Part shown: piece by piece, positions 1-6,880 of the stretch
How positions within the stretch are numbered: position 1 is the stretch's first letter
Layout: the number at the start of each line of letters is the position of its first letter
Assembly: GCA_003155465.1 (NCBI GenBank)
Contig: PMCR01000288.1
Location: 15,264-28,905, forward strand
Direction: 5' to 3'
DNA: 13,642 nt
Source of the DNA: Myxococcales bacterium
Lineage (GTDB): Bacteria > Myxococcota > Polyangia > Fen-1088
Notes under the pieces: model-generated
Told to the model about the DNA's origin: nothing
Seen by the model: only the letters and a program-made list of their open reading frames with translations
The model's database searches: none
Position numbers and translations under genes: made by a program

Positions 1-19
1 CGGCCAGCGTGGGCGGCTG

Positions 20-34
20 GCGTGAGCGTGAGCG
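20..34 (-). repeat. Inverted copy of a short GC-rich intergenic repeat
   Basis: Read on the minus strand this is CGCTCACGCTCACGC. It matches plus-strand copies at 111-125 and 2193-2207 at 14 and 13 of 15 positions. With the copy at 111-125 it forms a widely spaced inverted repeat across the non-coding left edge. Bases 1-219 contain no convincing gene: the open frames there are compositional shadows of GC-rich DNA. Function is unknown, and the small number of copies in the window leaves chance similarity possible. Confidence 0.4.
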
Positions 35-108
35 ACCCGCGGCCCGCGACACCCGGAGCGCTCACGTCCTCGCTCCACGCCTTCCGCCTGCCGCGCACCC
101 CGCACGAA

Positions 109-180
109 CTCGCTCACGCCCACGCTCTCGCGGCCCCCGGGCCGCCATCCGCGGGCCGGCCCTTCGGGCGGCCCGAATTT
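109..180 (+). repeat. Intergenic repeat with strong GC hairpin (copy 1)
   Basis: The element starts CTCGCTCACGCCCACGC and ends in a hairpin. CGGGCC (152-157) pairs with GGCCCG (170-175); inside it GCCC (159-162) pairs with GGGC (166-169) around a TTC loop, with one bulged G. AATTT follows at 176-180. A related block lies at 2191-2254, also beginning CTCGCTCACGCCCA and ending in a GGCC-rich hairpin followed by AATTT. Both copies lie just beyond the 3' end of a gene. They could be a mobile palindromic intergenic repeat or a shared terminator-like element; the sequence does not decide between these. Confidence 0.45.
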
Positions 181-219
181 CCCGACAAGCCGTGGCTACG
201 TCGCCCGGCGGCGCCCTGC

Positions 220-1158
220 CTACCGATCGCAGCGAACGGCGAGCGACCAGCCTTCGTAGAAGTACACTTGGCGGAGGGTGCCGGCCTCGCCGCAGGTGCG
301 CTTCTCCAAGGTGGGCAGCACGCAGATCTCGTGCGGCCCGGCGTGGGTGCGTACCGAGGTTCGCTTGTGGCCGGGCAGCGCCCCATAGGATCGTCCGTCG
401 ATTTGCAACTGGGAGGGCCGGGCGCAGTGCGAGTTGTCGATCTCGATCCACACCGCGGGGGCGGTGGTGGGCGGGGTCGATGTCTTAGGCGGCGTGCGCA
501 CTGTCCGGCTGGGATCTGTCGTGCCGCTGGCCTCGGGGTCAACCGCGGAATCATCCAGGGTCCAGGATGCCGGATTCGATGGATCCGTCGGAATCGCATC
601 TTCAGCGCCTGCAGCCGGGCTATGGCTCGCGCCCTGGAGATCGCACCCCGCGTGGCGTAGCTCGGCGCCCAGTTGCACGTAGAAGGCGACGCGCATCTCT
701 TGCAGATCGCGCAGCATCTCCTGGTGGATCTGGCTCGCCTTCTTGACCTTCAGGCGATAGTCAGGGGTCAAGCCGGATGCGTCGCCGAGTTCGTCGGCGC
801 GACGAATCTCGCGAAAGCGTGATTCCATCTCGTGCCCAATGGCCAAGTAGCGGCCTCCGGCGGCCAGGGCCCGCCCGTAGAGAGCTGCGGCTGCGGGCGG
901 ACAAACTTTGGCCGCGTGACTTTCACCGCGGCCAGTGGGCCGGGTCACCTCGGACAGGGTGCCGTGAACCGCAGTGGAGAATTCGTTGCGAACTTGGTCC
1001 ATTTCGGCCTGCAGAGCCAGAAACCGATCCACGGTTCCGCGCAGGACTGTGACGTCGCCGAACACCGGATCGATGCGCGGGCTCACCGTGGTGCGGAAGG
1101 GCGTTGCCCCAGACGACGGCGCGGCGGTTGCCAGTACCAGCCAGAGCGGAAGCAGCAT
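220..1158 (-). CDS. Hypothetical exported protein with Cys-containing C-terminal domain
   Basis: I do not recognise this family. The open frame extends upstream to 1224, but I chose the ATG at 1158: it has GAGG four bases upstream and starts a good signal peptide (MLLPLWLVLATAAPSSGATP). That gives 312 residues. After the signal comes a probably helical segment with heptad-like character (from about 'RGTVDRFLALQAEMDQVRNEF') and further charged helices. A low-complexity Ser/Thr/Pro/Ala linker follows (about residues 175-240), then a compact C-terminal domain of about 75 residues. That domain has four cysteines (NSHC, EIC, RTC, VRC), enough for two disulfides, which suits an extracytoplasmic location. 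The layout suggests an envelope protein with a helical stalk, a flexible linker and a small disulfide-bonded head. It is divergently transcribed from the DHH-like gene, with 116 bp between the two starts. Existence of the gene is likely; its role is unknown. Confidence 0.75.
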   Translation of the reverse strand: MLLPLWLVLATAAPSSGATPFRTTVSPRIDPVFGDVTVLRGTVDRFLALQAEMDQVRNEFSTAVHGTLSEVTRPTGRGESHAAKVCPPAAAALYGRALAAGGRYLAIGHEMESRFREIRRADELGDASGLTPDYRLKVKKASQIHQEMLRDLQEMRVAFYVQLGAELRHAGCDLQGASHSPAAGAEDAIPTDPSNPASWTLDDSAVDPEASGTTDPSRTVRTPPKTSTPPTTAPAVWIEIDNSHCARPSQLQIDGRSYGALPGHKRTSVRTHAGPHEICVLPTLEKRTCGEAGTLRQVYFYEGWSLAVRCDR

Positions 1159-1194
1159 TTGTCCTCGAGTTGTTCCTCGTGAGGTGAGATCGCA

Positions 1195-1224
1195 ATTATG
1201 GTGCCGATGCAGGCAGACCAGCAA
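1195..1224 (-). promoter_or_regulatory. Candidate sigma-70-type promoter for the exported-protein gene
   Basis: On the minus strand there is TTGCTG (1219-1224), an 18-bp spacer, and CATAAT (1195-1200). CATAAT is 5 of 6 to the -10 consensus, while the -35 box is only 3 of 6. A start about 7 bases further would leave a leader of about 30 nt before the ATG at 1158. The -35 box sits in a small inverted repeat, CCAG-CAAAAAA-CTGG (1218-1232), which could be an operator. I see no comparably good promoter for the divergent plus-strand gene. Confidence 0.4.
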
Positions 1225-1274
1225 AAAACTGGTAGCTTGGGCGCGAGGGCGCCGCTATCTTCAGCCCCCAATCC

Positions 1275-2189
1275 ATGAGCGCGACCAAGGTTGAGGCTGG
1301 CAGCGGTGTGCGTTTCGCCTTTCTGACGCCGCGGAAGCTGCCTTCAGCCGACACCCTGACCGGTCGGGTGGTGGTGCTGGACATCGGCTTCGCGTCCGAG
1401 GGAGGTGGCTCTTCGTTCGCTGGCGTCACGATTCCGTTCATCAACGGCCTGGGAAACCGGCTGGCCGCCTGGGTTGATCATCACGACCACGAGCGCCACG
1501 TCGATTTTGTCCGAGATCCCCGTTTTCTGCTGGCCACCAAGGCTGAGCACGGGGGCTGCCCAGAGATGATAACCCCGGCCTTCGTGGCCGCGGTGGGACC
1601 TGTGGACACGGTGGCCATGCACATGGACCTGGACGGTATCTATGCCGGCGCCAAGTGGGTGCTGGGTGGGATCGAGCCCTATGAAGGCGCCGATGCGGAT
1701 GCGCGCGCCGTGGACACGCGGCGGGGCGAGCCAGGCCCCATCGCCACGCGCATCGACCGCGCCTTGCGCGCCCGATTTCGTGACGAGACTCTGAAGTACC
1801 GCGTGATCCAGTACCTGGTGGCGCGGACCCAGGCGCCCCATCATTGGGAGGAGATCGAGCTTGCGGCGCGCCTCATCGACCCGCTGCTGGACCAGGCGCG
1901 CAGGATCGCCCTGCGCTACGAGGTGGAAGGGAATGTTGCGTACGTTGAGGCCCGGTCGAGTGCACCCTACGACAAGACCGAGCTGCTGCTCCTCGGCCAG
2001 CAACGCGCGGCGGTGGCCGTGGTGCGGGATTCTGGATCGTTGTCCATCGCGGCTGACTACCGATCCGGGTTGGACCTGATCAAGTTATTCGACTTGGGCG
2101 GCGGCATGCCCACGCGCGTGTCAGTGCCAGAGTCACGCCTGGAAGAAGTCATGCAGAAACTCGCCCAGACCGTGGCGCAGCTCCGGTAG
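1275..2189 (+). CDS. DHH-type phosphoesterase-like protein with permuted motif order
   Basis: This 304-residue soluble protein carries the signature residues of the DHH phosphoesterase superfamily (RecJ, NrnA, cyclic-dinucleotide phosphodiesterases), which hydrolyse phosphodiester or phosphoanhydride bonds with two metal ions. Visible motifs are VVVLDIG (Asp36), WVDHHDHERH (Asp68-His69-His70, extra His72 and His75), HMDLDGIYAG (His116, Asp118, Asp120, Gly121) and a C-terminal GGGMP (275-279), which resembles the GGGH of DHHA1 domains with Met in place of His. In canonical members the HxDxDG motif comes first and DHH later; here DHH precedes it, as in a circular permutation. The start is an ATG that gives a good N-terminus, but there is no clear Shine-Dalgarno sequence. 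It is the first of three plus-strand genes, with 109 bp and a possible terminator before cysE. The substrate cannot be inferred. Superfamily assignment is moderately sure; activity is unproven. Confidence 0.7.
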   Translation: MSATKVEAGSGVRFAFLTPRKLPSADTLTGRVVVLDIGFASEGGGSSFAGVTIPFINGLGNRLAAWVDHHDHERHVDFVRDPRFLLATKAEHGGCPEMITPAFVAAVGPVDTVAMHMDLDGIYAGAKWVLGGIEPYEGADADARAVDTRRGEPGPIATRIDRALRARFRDETLKYRVIQYLVARTQAPHHWEEIELAARLIDPLLDQARRIALRYEVEGNVAYVEARSSAPYDKTELLLLGQQRAAVAVVRDSGSLSIAADYRSGLDLIKLFDLGGGMPTRVSVPESRLEEVMQKLAQTVAQLR

Positions 2190-2190
2190 G

Positions 2191-2254
2191 CTCGCTCACG
2201 CCCATGCCCACGCGAGCCGCGGCCCGCTAGCCGGCCCTCCGGCCCGCAATTTCT
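2191..2254 (+). repeat. Intergenic repeat with GC hairpin (copy 2)
   Basis: This block begins two bases after the stop of the DHH-like gene with CTCGCTCACGCCCATGC. It ends in a GC-rich hairpin followed by AATTT, as does the block at 109-180. The match is good at both ends and loose in the middle. Confidence 0.45.
2230..2252 (+). terminator. Possible rho-independent-like terminator after the DHH-like gene
   Basis: GCCGG (2230-2234) pairs with CCGGC (2239-2243) around CCCT, and CCGC (2244-2247) can pair with GCGG (2219-2222) further out. AATTT follows. The T tract is short, so termination may be weak. The hairpin is part of the repeat block at 2191-2254. Confidence 0.35.
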
Positions 2255-2255
2255 A

Positions 2256-2272
2256 GTTGAGCGCTGGTCAAC
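2256..2272. promoter_or_regulatory. Inverted repeat upstream of cysE, candidate operator
   Basis: A perfect 5-bp inverted repeat, GTTGA-N7-TCAAC, ends 26 bp before the cysE start codon. Its position suits a regulator site over the promoter or leader. No convincing -35/-10 pair was found around it. Short inverted repeats occur by chance, so this is weak. Confidence 0.25.
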
Positions 2273-2298
2273 CCGTCGAATCGAGGTAGATTGGGGGC

Positions 2299-3207
2299 AT
2301 GCATGTGAATCACGGCACGCCTCCCAAGAAGTCCCACCAAGCCTTGGCTGAGCGCATCCTCAAGCAGCGCGGTCGAGGAATGCCCCCGCTTGCGGGCCCT
2401 ATGCCGTCGCCCGACGAAGTCGCCACCCTGGTGGAGGACCTGCTGTCGGTGATCCTGCCGGGAACCAGGCGCACGCGCATGCTGGGCGAAACTTCGCACG
2501 CGGCCGCGCGGGAGCGAGTGGCCGAGGTGTTGGGCGATCTGGATCTGCGGCTGGAGGAGTTGGTTTTTCTGGGGTTGCACCGCGTGTGCCCCGATGTCGC
2601 CAAGAACAAGGAGGCATGCTGGCGGCGCGCTCAGCGCATCACCGCGCGCACCCTGGCTTCCCTGCCCGAGCTGCGCGGGCTTCTGGAAAAGGACGTCCAG
2701 TTTGCCTTTGAAGCGGATCCCGCCGCTACCGGGCCCGACGAGGTGGTGGCATGCTATCCCGGGCTCTATGCCATCGCCATCTACCGGGCCGCGCACCGCT
2801 TGCTGCGGGAAGGGGCGCTGCTCGTGCCGCGCATGATGACCGAGTACGCCCACTCGCGCACCGGAATCGACATCCACCCCGGTGCCACCATTGGCTCGCC
2901 CTTCTTCATCGATCACGGCACCGGCATCGTCATAGGCGAGACCACCCGCATCGGGGACGCGGTTCGCATCTATCAGGGTGTTACCCTGGGCGCGCTGTCG
3001 ATTAAGCGCAAGCACGGTGCGCAGGCGTCAGCCCCGGCGCCAAAGCAGGCCGTGCCCCAGCGCCACCCGACCATCGAGGATGATGTGGTCATCTATGCCA
3101 ACGCGACCATCCTGGGCGGCGACACAGTGATCGGCAGAGGCGCGGTGGTGGGCGCCAACGCGTGGATCAGCTACTCGGTGCCGCCAGGCCGGCGCGTCGG
3201 GGCGTAG
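2299..3207 (+). CDS. cysE: Serine O-acetyltransferase
   Basis: CysE transfers acetyl from acetyl-CoA to L-serine, giving O-acetylserine, the carbon skeleton for cysteine synthesis; it is cytoplasmic. The 302-residue protein has a helical N-terminal half (about residues 35-175) and a C-terminal left-handed beta-helix of hexapeptide repeats (about 180-300). The catalytic pair is visible: Asp191 in GIDIHPG and His206 in DHGTGIVIGE, 15 residues apart as in the E. coli enzyme (Asp143/His158). Arg255-His256-Pro257 matches the conserved GDRHP loop. The inserted stretch before that loop (about 235-253) resembles the long EpsC-like form rather than the short enterobacterial form. The protein ends soon after SVPPG, without the long tail through which E. 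coli CysE binds CysK, so docking with CysK is not predicted. The start ATG at 2299 follows a GGGGG stretch, a mediocre ribosome site. The next gene begins 30 bp downstream. Confidence 0.93.
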   Translation: MHVNHGTPPKKSHQALAERILKQRGRGMPPLAGPMPSPDEVATLVEDLLSVILPGTRRTRMLGETSHAAARERVAEVLGDLDLRLEELVFLGLHRVCPDVAKNKEACWRRAQRITARTLASLPELRGLLEKDVQFAFEADPAATGPDEVVACYPGLYAIAIYRAAHRLLREGALLVPRMMTEYAHSRTGIDIHPGATIGSPFFIDHGTGIVIGETTRIGDAVRIYQGVTLGALSIKRKHGAQASAPAPKQAVPQRHPTIEDDVVIYANATILGGDTVIGRGAVVGANAWISYSVPPGRRVGA

Positions 3208-3237
3208 AGCACCTGGCCATTTCTGGCAGAGGGTCGG

Positions 3238-4512
3238 ATGGCGGTATCCCAGCGTCTGCTCAGCTTGCTACGCGAGGTTTCCGCCGAGATCTTCGATGCG
3301 CAGCGGCCGTTGCGGGTCATCCGTCTGCTCACCTGGCCCGAGGAAGTGGAACGAGCGTTTTTCGAGAATGGTACCCGCGATCTGCCGCGTCCGACCTACC
3401 AGGTGCCCCAGGAGGTCGAGGCCGCGGGCAAGCGCTTTCGGGCTCTAGCCCAGCGGGTTACCGGCGACAACGAGATCGAACGCTTTCTGCACGATACCTG
3501 CGTGGCCATGGCCAATGCGGCCCGCATGTTGTGCGCCGTCGGTAGCAAGGACTTCTACTTCCACTCGGTCGAGATCTATGGTCGGCCGGGCAGCCTTTCC
3601 TCGGATCGGCGTACGACCAACTCCGACTTGGCCCGCCACTTCGAAACCGTGATTGCCGGCTACGCTCCCCCGCCGGCAGCGGTCGACCAGCCGACCATCG
3701 ACGCGGAGGAGGCCGCCACCCAGCTTCGCGCGCGTTTTCAGGCGCGGTTTCCCGGGCTGCAGGTGCGGGTCGTGATCGTGGACACGCTGGCGTCCAACGC
3801 ATCGGCAAGCGTCGACGAGATCAGGATTAAGCGAGGGGCCCGGTTCTCGCCGCGCGACCTGCGCCAGATCGAGTACCACGAGTTGGGGGTGCACGTGACC
3901 ACGGCGCTCAACGGCCGGGCGCAGCCGGTGATGCCTTTTGTCGGCGTGCCTTCACCGCGCACCACGCGGACCCAGGAGGGGCTGGCGGTCTTCACCGAGT
4001 TCGTCACCCGTTCGACCAGCCTGGCCCGCGTGCGGCGACTGTGTGACCGTACCCTGGCGGTCCAGATGGCGGAGGAGGGGGCTAATTTCCTCGACCTTTA
4101 CCGTTTCTTCCTCGGCCGCGGCCATGACGAGCGTGCTTCGTTTGATTGCGCACGCCGGGTGTGCCGCGGGGGCCTGGTGGAAGGCGGCGCCCCGTTCACC
4201 AAGGACGTGTGCTACCTGGACGGGCTTCTGCGGGTCACCAACTTCCTTCGCATCGCCCTGACCAAAGGCAAGAGCCAACTGGTCCGTCTACTGTTCGTGG
4301 GCAAGATCGCCATTGAGGACATTCCGCTTTTCGACCGGCTGGTGCGCGAGAACGTGGCCATAGAGCCGGCCTATCTGCCCGCCTGGGCGCAGGACCTGTC
4401 CTACTTGACCGCATTCATGAGCTATACGGTGTTTCTCGGGCGCAGCGATCTGACCGCGGAACAGCGCCGTTTGGAAGACCAGGTGGCGCGGGCGGAAGCC
4501 GAGCTGACCTAG
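3238..4512 (+). CDS. DUF1704 / QEGLA-motif zinc peptidase-like protein (MATCAP family)
   Basis: This 424-residue protein belongs to the family long annotated 'flavohemoglobin expression-modulating QEGLA motif protein' (DUF1704), whose animal members include the tubulin tyrosine carboxypeptidase MATCAP. The key residues are present: His214-Glu215-x3-His219 in EYHELGVHVTT, and Gln246-Glu247-Gly248-Leu249-Ala250, whose Glu is expected as a further zinc ligand. An active metallopeptidase fold is therefore plausible, although the bacterial substrate is unknown and the organism need not have tubulin. There is no signal peptide or membrane segment, so it should act in the cytoplasm. The C-terminus (about 405-424) is charged and probably helical. 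The ATG is well supported by AGAGGG four bases upstream. It lies 30 bp after cysE and is probably cotranscribed. It ends only 7 bp from the stop of the converging TMTC-like gene, with no separate terminator visible. Confidence 0.88.
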   Translation: MAVSQRLLSLLREVSAEIFDAQRPLRVIRLLTWPEEVERAFFENGTRDLPRPTYQVPQEVEAAGKRFRALAQRVTGDNEIERFLHDTCVAMANAARMLCAVGSKDFYFHSVEIYGRPGSLSSDRRTTNSDLARHFETVIAGYAPPPAAVDQPTIDAEEAATQLRARFQARFPGLQVRVVIVDTLASNASASVDEIRIKRGARFSPRDLRQIEYHELGVHVTTALNGRAQPVMPFVGVPSPRTTRTQEGLAVFTEFVTRSTSLARVRRLCDRTLAVQMAEEGANFLDLYRFFLGRGHDERASFDCARRVCRGGLVEGGAPFTKDVCYLDGLLRVTNFLRIALTKGKSQLVRLLFVGKIAIEDIPLFDRLVRENVAIEPAYLPAWAQDLSYLTAFMSYTVFLGRSDLTAEQRRLEDQVARAEAELT

Positions 4513-4519
4513 ACCGCCG

Positions 4520-6823
4520 TCAATTGGGGCCAGTTCCCGCGGCCAGGCCGGGGTCTCGGTAGGGGGAGCCGGTTTGGTAGAGTGCGATTTGTGCCTGTAG
4601 GCGATTGGCGAGTGAAGGCCTATTCCGGGTGGTGGCTAGCTGCAGCGCACGTTTGGCCGTCTCTGTCGCTTCGGGAAATCGCCCGGCTTCGGCGTAGGCG
4701 GCCGCCAGCGTCGCGGTGAACGTCGGATTGTTGTCGCGGGAAAGCCGCTGTGCCGCTTCGGCCAACTCGATCGCCTGGGCGCCGTTTCGGACCGATGCTT
4801 CCGGACTGGTCGCCAGGACCCAGGCCAGACTGTTGCAGGCCGGGGCGAAGTCGGGCTGGATCTCCAGCGCCTTCTGGAAATGGGTGACGGCTTCCCGCAC
4901 CTGTCCCTGTTCCTGGAGAATCTGGCCGAGGTTGTGCTGGGCCAGTGCATAGTCGGGACGGATTTCCAGCGCCTTCCGGTAGTGAGTGATGGCCTCCTGC
5001 ACCTGCCCTTTTTGCCAGAGAACGTTGGCAAGATTGTTATGGCCTTCGGCATGGTCGGGTTGGATTTCCAGCGCCTTTCTCAGGTGAACAAGTGCATCAT
5101 CCACCCGCCCCTTTCGCAGGAGAGCGACGCCGAGGCCGTTGTGGGCTTCGGCATAGTCGGGGCGTATGTCAACAGCTCTTTGAAAATGCGCTATTGCCTC
5201 ATCCACCTGGCCCTTCTGGCGAAGAATCTCGCCGAGGTTGTAGTGGGCCATTGAATACTCGGGCTGGATTTCCACGGCTTTCCGGAAATGAGCCATCGCT
5301 TCATCCAACTGGCCTTTCTGCCGAAGGACCCCGCCGAGGTTGTAGTGGGCTGTCGAATAGCCGGGCTGGAATTCCAGGGCTCTCTGGAAATGGCCCATCG
5401 CCTCATCTAGCTGGCCCCGTTCGAGGAGAACGCTGCCGAGATTGTTGTGGGCCAACCAGGAGTCTGGATTCGCCGCAAGCGCTGCCTGCCAGAAGGTTCC
5501 GGGATCGGCATATATTCTGCACTGCCTCCAGGTCAATCCACCCAGCACCACCAGCAGGGCCGCGCCCACGGCCACTGCTCTTGTCCCCGGCCGTCTACAG
5601 GCCGCGGTGATGGCTGTCGCCGCCAGGGAGATCGGGCCGATGATCGCAAAATACTGCCAGTGGTCGGCCACCAGCGACATCAGCATGAACCCAATATTCA
5701 GAAACCCCAGGACCGGCAAGAGCATGATGACGAAGTAGCCAAAGGCCAAGAACGGGCCCTGGCCCCAGCGTTGCCGGTAACGCCAGCACGCCAGAAGTCC
5801 TGCGACCAGCAAGAGCCCCGGCACATATGACCACCATTGGGCTCCGTCAATCTGCCAGCGCGGATAGATGGAACTCAGACCGAACGGCAGCGCCGCCTTG
5901 TAGAGATAGAACCAAACCGCCCATCCAGCTCCTGCCAGCCGCGCCGGGAAGCTGTCCATCCGCACGATGTCGGAGCCAATTGCCCGATGAGACTGGAACC
6001 ATAGAGAGAGCAACCCCACGGCGGTTGCCATGGCGAAGAACGGCAGACTGCGCCACAGATCTCTGCGCTTCACCGTCCCCCGCCGCCACCAAACCAGCCC
6101 CAGCAGCACCAGCGGCATGGGCGCTACTGCTGTCTTGCACAACAACGCCAGGAGGAAGGCGGCCAGCGAGAACCAGTACCAACGCCATTGAAAGCCCCGG
6201 GTGGAGGGTGGCGTGACGTTGTTTGGGCCATCGGCACGAGGCGAGAGGGCAGGATCAAACCGCAAGTAGGACAACAGGCCGAGGAGGTAGAAAAGCATCG
6301 CCAGCGTGTTCTTGCGCTGGGCAATCCAAGCGACGGATTCCACGTTGACCGGATGCACGGCGAACAGCGCCGCCGCCAGCCAGGCCCCGGGAAGCTTCAG
6401 CCGTGCCAGCACCCGCCACAGCACGGCGGCGCTGCACGAGTGCAAGAGCACGTTGACCACGTGGTAGCCCATCGGGTTGGCGCCCCACAACCGCCATTCG
6501 ACCCACAGCATGGTCGAGGTCACGGGGTAGTAGTCCACCGGCTCGGTGCTGAACCAGAATCGGTACAGACCATCCGCGCGGTGGATGAGGGGATTGTCTA
6601 TGACGAAGCTGCGGTCATCCCAGATGAGACCAGCGTGCCATACCGGTAGGTAGGCGATGATCGTGCCGCTCACCAGCAGCAGGGCCATCAACCAGGTTTG
6701 CTTCGGCACCCCGCGCAGAAGTCGCGCCATTCTCTCGGACAGCGGACGCTGCGGGCCTCCGGCGGCGTCGCGGGCCCCGGCTTCCTTCGGCCTAGGAGCC
6801 TGGCGCTGTGTTCGGCGCTTCAT
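4520..6823 (-). CDS. TMTC-like GT-C membrane glycosyltransferase with TPR repeats
   Basis: This is a polytopic membrane protein of about 767 residues. The N-terminal ~40 residues are basic and cytoplasmic. About 12-13 hydrophobic segments then span roughly residues 43-430. The first loop after TM1 carries WDD (Asp69-Asp70), followed by an EPVDYYPVT segment (94-102) and GYHVVNVLLH (119-128). This pattern is seen in the TMTC/PMT-like GT-C enzymes, which use a polyprenyl- or dolichyl-phosphate sugar as donor on the outer face of the membrane. Six regular 34-residue TPRs follow (458-661), then one or two degenerate ones to about residue 735. It is the last gene of the operon, 57 bp after the epimerase-glycosyltransferase fusion, whose glycosyltransferase domain could supply its lipid-linked donor. 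I chose the ATG at 6823; an in-frame TTG at 6865 would add 14 residues, and neither has a strong ribosome site. The acceptor, protein or glycan, is unknown. Confidence 0.82.
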   Translation of the reverse strand: MKRRTQRQAPRPKEAGARDAAGGPQRPLSERMARLLRGVPKQTWLMALLLVSGTIIAYLPVWHAGLIWDDRSFVIDNPLIHRADGLYRFWFSTEPVDYYPVTSTMLWVEWRLWGANPMGYHVVNVLLHSCSAAVLWRVLARLKLPGAWLAAALFAVHPVNVESVAWIAQRKNTLAMLFYLLGLLSYLRFDPALSPRADGPNNVTPPSTRGFQWRWYWFSLAAFLLALLCKTAVAPMPLVLLGLVWWRRGTVKRRDLWRSLPFFAMATAVGLLSLWFQSHRAIGSDIVRMDSFPARLAGAGWAVWFYLYKAALPFGLSSIYPRWQIDGAQWWSYVPGLLLVAGLLACWRYRQRWGQGPFLAFGYFVIMLLPVLGFLNIGFMLMSLVADHWQYFAIIGPISLAATAITAACRRPGTRAVAVGAALLVVLGGLTWRQCRIYADPGTFWQAALAANPDSWLAHNNLGSVLLERGQLDEAMGHFQRALEFQPGYSTAHYNLGGVLRQKGQLDEAMAHFRKAVEIQPEYSMAHYNLGEILRQKGQVDEAIAHFQRAVDIRPDYAEAHNGLGVALLRKGRVDDALVHLRKALEIQPDHAEGHNNLANVLWQKGQVQEAITHYRKALEIRPDYALAQHNLGQILQEQGQVREAVTHFQKALEIQPDFAPACNSLAWVLATSPEASVRNGAQAIELAEAAQRLSRDNNPTFTATLAAAYAEAGRFPEATETAKRALQLATTRNRPSLANRLQAQIALYQTGSPYRDPGLAAGTGPN
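4841..5452 (-). repeat. Six tandem 102-bp TPR-coding repeats
   Basis: Six in-frame units of exactly 102 bp (34 codons) run from 5452 down to 4841, each beginning at an AHxNLG-type codon series and ending near a YxxA/DYA-type turn. The units share long DNA identities (for example CGAGGTTGTAGTGGGC occurs in two). This suggests recent duplication or gene conversion, so copy number may vary between strains. The repeats sit inside the TMTC-like gene and keep its frame. Confidence 0.85.
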
Positions 6824-6880
6824 GCAGCTGACGCCTGGGTTTGACGAGTTCGGCCGCCATCGCAATAGCCTGCGCCCATT

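Noticed and set aside
22..660. Plus-strand open frame over the left edge and the exported-protein gene
   Set aside because: It begins in repeat DNA and lies antisense to a gene with a good ribosome site and signal peptide. Its composition is that of a shadow frame.
3162..3545. Possible frameshifted extension of cysE
   Set aside because: A +1 shift could continue past the stop, but the extension would overlap the next gene deeply. The protein already has a complete hexapeptide domain ending at SVPPG, a normal end for long-form enzymes.
6823..6865. In-frame TTG at 6865 as start of the TMTC-like gene
   Set aside because: It adds 14 unremarkable residues and has no better ribosome site than the ATG at 6823. 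It remains possible.
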